Positions 5,477 to 6,037 of a stretch of 6,037 nucleotides of DNA are shown in pieces. Position numbers and translations under genes: made by a program. The notes beneath the pieces were generated by a model, which made no database searches, was not told the origin of the DNA, and was given only the letters and a program-made list of their open reading frames with translations. This stretch comes from CAYTQK01 sp964439745. Its GTDB lineage: Bacteria > Desulfobacterota > Desulfobacteria > Desulfobacterales > Desulfosudaceae. Position 1 is the stretch's first letter. The number at the start of each line of letters is the position of its first letter. The stretch spans positions 1 through 6,037 of the forward strand of contig CAYTQK010000205.1 of assembly GCA_964439745.1 (NCBI GenBank), read 5' to 3'.

Positions 5477-5705
5477 TTGTTTAACTGCTTGCGCATATAT
5501 TCCCGAAAACCGTTCTGTGCGGGAGTCTGCTTCTGCTGGTGGTCGGCGGGGTGGTGCTTTTTGCCCGGATGAGAACTGCCGCGCCTGCACCCGCTACTAC
5601 TGTCCCTTTGGCATTGACATTTCCGCCCTGATCGTGCTCGCCCGGCAGGTCTGCCGCAGCCAGGGCATCACCCGGGAGAATGACCGGGAGTTCTCAACAG
5701 AATAA
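5477..5705 (+). pseudogene. Small membrane-anchored Cys-rich protein gene with two apparent frameshifts
   Basis: No known family recognised. The distal part (5560-5702) reads well in one frame: CPDENCRACTRYYCPFGIDI, then ALIVLARQVC, with four clustered cysteines and G/C-rich third positions. Upstream, that frame is low in G/C at third positions (tct gct tct gct ggt ggt). The frame one base away instead encodes a clean membrane helix, GSLLLLVVGGVVLF, with G/C-rich third positions. Adding one A to the run at 5506-5509 and one T to the run at 5558-5562 joins a TTG start at 5477 (AGGAG at 5462-5466), a basic N-terminus with Arg, Arg and Lys, the helix (about 12-29) and the Cys-rich tail into 76 residues. 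As printed, the frame from the ATG at 5457 is also open for 82 residues and would be the default call. The cysteines could bind an Fe-S cluster or zinc. The function is unknown; the frameshifts may be real decay or sequencing error. Confidence 0.45.
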
Positions 5706-5710
5706 TTTCT

Positions 5711-6037
5711 TTATTTTTTTTCCAGGTGGCGCGCGAGGAAGGCCAGGGCCTTTTGCCAGGAATCCCGGTGCGCGGCCGGGTCATGCTTGTCGCCGCCTTC
5801 CCAGATAAAGGAGTGGTTGACGCCGGGATAGATGATCGGCTCGTGGGGAATGCCGAAGCGCCGGCAGGCGGCATCCAGGTTGCGGGTGTTGTGAACCGGT
5901 ACGACCGTGTCCCGATCCCCGTGAAACGAGAGGACCGGGCAGGGCAGGTGTTGGACAAAGCCCAACGGATCGGCCGGGGTAAGGGGCAGGGGGGGCAGGT
6001 CGGCCATCGGCCCGTCGTTCATCTGCAGCGGTAGGGG
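5711..6037 (-). CDS. Dienelactone hydrolase family protein, C-terminal part
   Basis: An alpha/beta hydrolase, partial at its N-terminus because the frame stays open through the right edge of the window. Seen: PCPVLSFHGDRDTVVPV, where the Asp after GDR is the expected acid of the catalytic triad, then an HEPIIYPGVNHSF segment carrying the expected triad His, and a C-terminal helix WQKALAFLARHLEKK. These are the usual last two triad elements of dienelactone-hydrolase-like proteins. The nucleophile (Cys or Ser in GxCxG or GxSxG) would lie outside the window. The internal ATG at 6022 is not the true start, since the strand before it in the fold would be missing. Substrates of this family vary widely, and none can be named here. 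The gene converges on the small Cys-rich gene with only five bases between their stops. Confidence 0.85.
   Translation of the reverse strand, partial: PLPLQMNDGPMADLPPLPLTPADPLGFVQHLPCPVLSFHGDRDTVVPVHNTRNLDAACRRFGIPHEPIIYPGVNHSFIWEGGDKHDPAAHRDSWQKALAFLARHLEKK

Noticed and set aside
5556..5563. Programmed -1 ribosomal frameshift at the T run
   Set aside because: The codons CTT TTT do not form a proper X XXY YYZ slippery heptamer, and two separate -1 shifts would be needed to make the whole protein.
5676..5722. Terminator after the small Cys-rich gene
   Set aside because: GAGAA/TTCTC is only a 5-base-pair stem with a 10-base loop, and the T-rich stretch starts about ten bases after it; too weak to claim.

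Overview
The window is GC-rich bacterial DNA with mostly housekeeping genes. The gene mix is a QueH-type epoxyqueuosine reductase (oxygen-independent and common in anaerobes), a geranylgeranyl-reductase-family flavoprotein, a thioredoxin/thioredoxin reductase pair, a long PurN variant and a short signal peptidase I. Together with strong G/C preference at third codon positions, this suggests an anaerobic Gram-negative bacterium, perhaps Desulfobacterota (a former deltaproteobacterium). That assignment is inferred from gene content; no marker gene proves it.

Layout. (1) 30-560, plus strand: a queH homologue that aligns along its whole length but has an in-frame TAG at codon 28 and has lost two N-terminal cysteines, so I call it a pseudogene. 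(2) 561-1387: about 830 bases with no credible gene. This stretch holds a cluster of short interspersed repeats, an inverted pair (728-852), a 189-base nested palindrome (1007-1195) and the trxB terminator (1331-1381). (3) 1388-2662, minus strand: a trxA-trxB operon, complete with a good sigma-70 promoter (2767-2795), ribosome binding sites and a rho-independent terminator. (4) 2867-4018, minus strand: a geranylgeranyl-reductase-family FAD oxidoreductase. (5) 4019-4173: a divergent intergenic region with a hairpin, an inverted repeat and a promoter candidate. (6) 4174-5705, plus strand: a tight run of purN variant, signal peptidase I and a small Cys-rich gene that seems to carry two single-base homopolymer frameshifts. 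(7) 5711 to the window end, minus strand: the C-terminal part of a dienelactone-hydrolase-like alpha/beta hydrolase that enters the window from the right and converges on the small gene.

Functionally, trxA and trxB form the NADPH-to-disulfide reducing system. The flavoprotein probably reduces isoprenoid double bonds. PurN makes the third step of purine synthesis, and signal peptidase I matures exported proteins. I found no phage, CRISPR, toxin-antitoxin or defence system. The most unusual material is the repeat cluster with its nested palindrome, the decayed queH and the doubly frameshifted small membrane gene.
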